Part shown: in pieces, positions 8,501 through 10,464 of the stretch | Position numbering within the stretch: position 1 is the stretch's first letter | Layout: each line of letters opens with the position of its first letter | NCBI GenBank assembly: GCA_028565635.1 | Contig: JAOXYB010063378.1 | Span: forward strand, 1-10,464 | Origin: Phoronis ovalis | Taxonomy: Eukaryota; Phoronida; Phoronidae | DNA: 10,464 nt | Direction of reading: 5' to 3' | Made by a program: the position numbers and the translations under genes | Notes under the pieces: model-generated | Seen by the model: only the letters and a program-made list of their open reading frames with translations | Databases searched by the model: none | What the model was told of the DNA's origin: nothing

Positions 8501-10102
8501 CAGTTTAATACAGTTACTAAAACTTTCAGCTTCTTAGTGGTGTTCCATTTGTTATGATATTTATGAACGGAGACAAAAACAGTGATGGATTTATAACTGA
8601 GTTAGAGCTAGAAGCCTCATTCCAGATCTTTGATGCTAACCGTAAGTACTATAAACATGAACTATAAACAAGGAGATTTTGTTTGCTTATTATTTCTTTT
8701 TAAATCATAATCCTTTCCTTCCAGCTTATAATGGATGATGCTTTTGCCAAATGCGTTAGCATTTTGAGTTTAGCATTTTGTAGTTTCGCTCGCATGATGC
8801 ATGAGTATTATTGTTCAGGAGCAGGGGAAGTACTGTAGCCTGTAATTGATACGTTTATTACATCAAAATAAGCGGATCTATGTACTATGCAGTTCCTTTC
8901 ACTTGTCAAGAATGAAATATTTCCCCTTTTTCGACCATCTTGTTTCTCTTTTATCCTATTAGGTGACGGCAATATCGATGCAAGTGAATTTATAAATCTT
9001 TGGGTTGCTAGGGGCTACAGTGACGTTGCTACAGCCAAACGTCTTTTTGGGAAGCTAAACATCAATGGAGATAACTATCTGGACAGAAAAAACGATATCG
9101 TTGTAATTTACAAACAGCTTGACACCAATGGTATGTGTCAATCGTGATAAATAACAAGCAGTAAAAAGTATACTGCATATTATATGCTGGTCTAGTTAAT
9201 CTATTTTGGGATCCGAGGTGTAGATATTGTCAAATACTGTTTTTTTTAATCAGCATAATGTAACAAATGTAAACATATGTCATAAGAGCATTCCTATATT
9301 GGCCTCCACATGACACATTTTGCACATTATGGCTATGTGGAATACCTCGTGACTATATTTAGCCATGTCTTGGGACATTTTGGATTTTGTGCAAAATATA
9401 CTGTAACCAATATTTTGGACCATATTTGACCAGGTCCTTTCTGTACAGTTAACATCACAGCTGAAAAATGTCATTGTGGCACAGCAACTTTTAATACTTT
9501 GGAAAAGCATTGTAAAATCAGTAGCTTACTAAGCAGATAAATCAGATCGTCTCATCATATTTTATTTATTGTTCACGCATGTAACTCATTGTTGTAAGAT
9601 TTTCTCGATTTTTTGTCCCACTATAAGCTACTTCAATTATTTCTTATATTTCTAAACGAATACAAAAGTGTAGTATAAGCTTGGAGACAATGAAACTTTC
9701 TCTTATTTAGATGATGGCAACGTCACCCAGGAGGAATTCGTGACTGGATGGGCAAAGGTATATTTTTTTAATCTTTGTAGATTTGTTGTTGAACATTTCA
9801 GTTAGTAATCGTTGAGTATTTCCAAAAGGTATTGATTGAGACTAAAAGCGCCTCACAGTCTGCTAGTAACCCAGGTGAATTGACGGTTCTTATACTTACT
9901 GTATCCGAGTTTCTATGCTAATTAATGATATGATACTGTTATATTTTTTACGTGATGGTAATTCGATTGATTTTGCTAACCATTAAATTAGGTAGTTGTT
10001 AGTCATATAATTAATTTCATTGTTTGATAGGATTGATGCTGCAGTTAATTGATCATTTATTTTATGCTTTAGATTATGGCTTCAATCTCAAAAAGACCAT
10101 GA
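5466..10102 (+). CDS. Secreted octa-EF-hand calcium-binding protein, 247 aa, 8 exons
   Basis: Joining 5466..5521, 6139..6257, 7055..7219, 8019..8065, 8530..8641, 8963..9130, 9711..9757 and 10073..10102 gives 744 bases, an unbroken 247-residue frame plus TGA. Residues 1-17 form a signal peptide with likely cleavage after VQC, so the product enters the secretory pathway. Eight 12-residue EF loops start at D36, D56, D91, D111, D144, D164, N199 and D220. Loops 1, 2, 4, 5, 6 and 8 have the canonical acidic or Asn ligands, Gly at 6 and Glu at 12. EF3 ends in Asp102 rather than Glu. EF7 has Asn at 1, Asn at 6 and Asn at 12, and probably binds poorly. The layout is two four-hand halves (20-129 and 130-238). 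It lacks an HDEL-type tail (it ends SKRP), unlike reticulocalbin/calumenin proteins, which also usually have six hands, so it is probably exported rather than ER-retained (inference). The exact function, such as calcium buffering or a mineralisation matrix role, is not established. Confidence 0.88.
5620..5648. promoter_or_regulatory. Possible E-box and CRE-like sites in intron 1
   Basis: CACGTG (5620-5625) and TTACGTCA (5641-5648, reverse TGACGTAA) lie about 100 to 130 bases into intron 1. These are consensus-like sites for bHLH and bZIP (CREB/ATF-type) factors. Such short matches are expected by chance, so the call is tentative. Confidence 0.2.
5942..6044. repeat. Perfect 51-base palindrome with one-base centre
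   Basis: In intron 1 of the EF-hand gene, the arm 5942-5992 is the exact reverse complement of 5994-6044, with G5993 as the only unpaired base. Checked base by base, there are no mismatches; pairing stops at 5941/6045. Transcribed RNA would form a 51-bp hairpin. It could be a foldback element, a recent inverted duplication by template switching, or a sequencing or assembly snapback artefact. No target-site duplication is visible at the edges. Confidence 0.95.
6139..6257 (+). CDS. Exon 2: EF1 and first part of EF2
   Basis: This 119-base exon lies between a strong acceptor (pyrimidine-rich tract ending tttag at 6138) and donor gtaagt at 6258. It encodes the entering helix SERASKLVNILYANV, a complete loop at residues 36-47 (DTNDDGLITAEE), the linking helix, and the first three residues plus one base of EF2 (DTD|G). 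It exits in phase 1 at loop position 4. Confidence 0.9.
6258..7054 (+). other. Intron 2 of the EF-hand gene
   Basis: This 797-base GT-AG intron has no recognisable exon or RNA gene. It contains a C17 run (6851-6867) and a short AAATTTGG duplication near 6771-6787. Open frames read here on the minus strand are driven by the C run and by antisense of exon 3. Confidence 0.7.
6851..6867 (+). repeat. C17 homopolymer in intron 2
   Basis: This is an uninterrupted run of 17 C in AT-rich DNA, about 190 bases before the exon 3 acceptor. Such runs are prone to length variation and sequencing error, and can form i-motif/G-rich structures; the exact length should be treated with caution. Confidence 0.85.
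7055..7219 (+). CDS. Exon 3: rest of EF2, EF3, start of EF4
   Basis: This is a phase 1-1 exon of 165 bases, with acceptor ttctcag at 7054 and donor gtgagt at 7220. It completes EF2 (DGVVNRKEFVQTW). It then carries EF3 at residues 91-102 (DGNHDGTMDKDD), where the last ligand is Asp instead of Glu, a substitution seen in weaker or magnesium-preferring sites. It ends with the first residues of EF4 (LDRD|G). Confidence 0.9.
7220..8018 (+). other. Intron 3 of the EF-hand gene
   Basis: This 799-base GT-AG intron is AT-rich with no exon seen. A tandem direct repeat of about 16 bases, TTAGCTCATAAAAA with extra A, lies at 7490-7519 in two adjacent copies. Confidence 0.65.
7490..7519 (+). repeat. Two-copy short tandem repeat
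   Basis: TTAGCTCATAAAAA occurs at 7490 and again at 7506, giving a 16-base period. This is probably simple slippage; no function is inferred. Confidence 0.8.
8019..8065 (+). CDS. Exon 4: rest of EF4 (47-base exon)
   Basis: This very short exon runs between acceptor tttacag at 8018 and donor gtaagt at 8066. It supplies the second part of EF4 and its exit helix (NGEVIDFEFIRQFGS). It enters in phase 1 and leaves in phase 0, closing the first four-hand half. The length and phases equal those of exon 7 (9711..9757). Skipping it would shift the frame. Confidence 0.88.
8066..8529 (+). other. Intron 4 of the EF-hand gene
   Basis: This 464-base AT-rich GT-AG intron separates the two four-EF-hand halves in phase 0. 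I see no gene, repeat or RNA in it. Confidence 0.65.
8530..8641 (+). CDS. Exon 5: EF5 and first part of EF6
   Basis: This 112-base exon enters in phase 0 and leaves in phase 1, with acceptor tttcag at 8529 and donor gtaagt at 8642. It opens the second half of the protein: the entering helix, then EF5 at residues 144-155 (DKNSDGFITELE), then the start of EF6 (DAN|R). It is equivalent to exon 2 in the first half. Confidence 0.88.
8642..8962 (+). other. Intron 5 of the EF-hand gene
   Basis: This 321-base GT-AG intron interrupts EF6 at loop position 4. Nothing further is recognised in it. Confidence 0.65.
8963..9130 (+). CDS. Exon 6: rest of EF6, degenerate EF7, start of EF8
   Basis: This is a phase 1-1 exon of 168 bases with acceptor cctattag at 8962 and donor gtatgt at 9131, the counterpart of exon 3 with one extra codon. 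It completes EF6 (DGNIDASEFINLW). It then carries EF7 at residues 199-210 (NINGDNYLDRKN), which lacks the first Asp, the loop Gly and the final Glu. It ends with the start of EF8 (LDTN|D). Confidence 0.88.
9131..9710 (+). other. Intron 6 of the EF-hand gene
   Basis: This 580-base GT-AG intron interrupts EF8 at loop position 4. It contains a nested inverted repeat at 9317..9397, listed separately, and no other recognisable element. Confidence 0.65.
9317..9397. repeat. Nested imperfect inverted repeat in intron 6
   Basis: The outer arms ATTTTGCAC (9317-9325) and GTGCAAAAT (9389-9397) are exact reverse complements. The inner arms ATGGCTA (9329-9335) and TAGCCAT (9360-9366) are too. The unequal spacing means only a partial stem. 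It may be a decayed foldback element. Confidence 0.4.
9711..9757 (+). CDS. Exon 7: rest of EF8 (47-base exon)
   Basis: The acceptor is cttatttag at 9710 and the donor is gtatat at 9758, the weakest donor of the gene. It completes EF8 (DDGNVTQEEFVTGWAK) with canonical ligands and Glu231 at loop position 12. It enters in phase 1 and leaves in phase 0, exactly as exon 4 does. Intron retention at the weak donor would give a different short tail ending in TAG within the intron. Confidence 0.85.
9758..10072 (+). other. Intron 7 of the EF-hand gene
   Basis: This 315-base GT-AG intron has a weak donor (gtatat) and a T-rich acceptor region. No other feature is seen. Confidence 0.6.
10073..10102 (+). 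CDS. Exon 8: C-terminal tail and stop
   Basis: After acceptor gctttag at 10072, the phase-0 frame encodes IMASISKRP and stops at TGA (10100-10102). The tail is short and basic, with no ER-retention motif and no membrane anchor. The call rests on phase match, a reasonable acceptor and poly(A) signals downstream; there is no domain content to confirm it. Confidence 0.7.
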   Translation: MMASISKRP

Positions 10103-10244
10103 ACTGGAGGGAATGAATATATTTTTCTAAACGGGAAGAACGCGTTGGCTTGTTATTCAGCAAACAAAATTAAAAAGAAAGCGTAATGATATCACTGTAT
10201 AATGGCTTCTATATTACATGAGATAATCAGTCTATTATCATGAG

Positions 10245-10254
10245 AATAAATAAA
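10245..10254 (+). terminator. Poly(A) signals of the EF-hand gene
   Basis: AATAAATAAA gives two overlapping AATAAA hexamers, starting 143 bases after the TGA stop. This fits a short 3' UTR for the EF-hand gene. Confidence 0.65.
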
Positions 10255-10464
10255 TTACAGGATATGTAGAATTTTTGTTTTACTTGTGGAGCTTGACAAG
10301 TATGAAACATAGTTATACACTTTTACTGTTTATAATGCATTCACTGAAAACAACAAGTGCACATTATCTATCTCGTACAGTGTAGGTTGTTATTTTTCGG
10401 GTTCTATTTAATCTGATTATGTAATGAATCGTGTACTTTTGGCATTCGAGAACCTGTAACCATT
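10255..10464. other. Downstream flank, nothing recognised
   Basis: After the poly(A) signals of the EF-hand gene, the remaining bases are AT-rich with stops in all frames. I see no exon or RNA gene. Confidence 0.6.

Noticed and set aside
438-10102. One single gene spanning both the MAM-CUB and EF-hand exons
   Set aside because: An in-frame stop with poly(A) signals near 3100, followed by a new ATG with a signal peptide at 5466, indicates two genes.
1-10464. CRISPR array, prokaryotic operon or phage content
   Set aside because: There are no long intronless genes, Shine-Dalgarno sites or spaced direct repeats with unique spacers. The 30-base repeat at 3923 is head-to-tail with no spacers.

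Overview
The window reads as nuclear DNA of an invertebrate animal. It is AT-rich, has no prokaryote-style gene packing, and its coding sequence lies in short exons joined by GT-AG introns of about 300 to 1000 bases. Extracellular animal domains (MAM, CUB, secreted EF-hands) point to a metazoan. The style would suit a mollusc or another lophotrochozoan, but that placement is inference, since nothing here fixes the phylum. Both genes lie on the + strand and were assembled by hand from splice sites, reading-frame phase and domain continuity.

Gene A (438..3033, incomplete at the 5' end) is the last four exons of an extracellular modular protein. The order is the end of a MAM domain (438..519), a Ser/Thr-rich linker (962..1144), then a complete four-cysteine CUB domain split over two exons (1641..1845 and 2850..3033). 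It ends in TAA and is followed by two AATAAA signals. Its last intron carries a roughly 740-base element with inverted terminal repeats (about 1922..2659) and no visible transposase.

The 3034..5465 interval has no gene I can support. It holds a clean 30-base tandem repeat at 3923..4050.

Gene B (5466..10102, apparently complete) has eight coding exons and encodes a 247-residue secreted protein. It consists of a signal peptide plus eight EF-hand loops, arranged as two four-hand (calmodulin-like) halves. The exon layout repeats: 119/165/47 bases for the first half and 112/168/47 for the second. Every even-numbered EF-hand is split by a phase-1 intron at the same loop position, which is strong evidence of an internal tandem duplication. 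Six loops look canonical, one has Asp at position 12, and EF7 is degraded. Two overlapping AATAAA signals follow the stop. Intron 1 contains a perfect 51-base palindrome with a single-base centre (5942..6044), the most striking non-coding object in the window.

The two products would both be secreted or extracellular: one a glycosylated adhesion-type protein, the other a multi-site calcium binder. Nothing in the sequence shows that they work together. The best candidates for something undescribed are the secreted octa-EF-hand protein with its periodic exon structure, the 103-base palindrome, and the TIR element.
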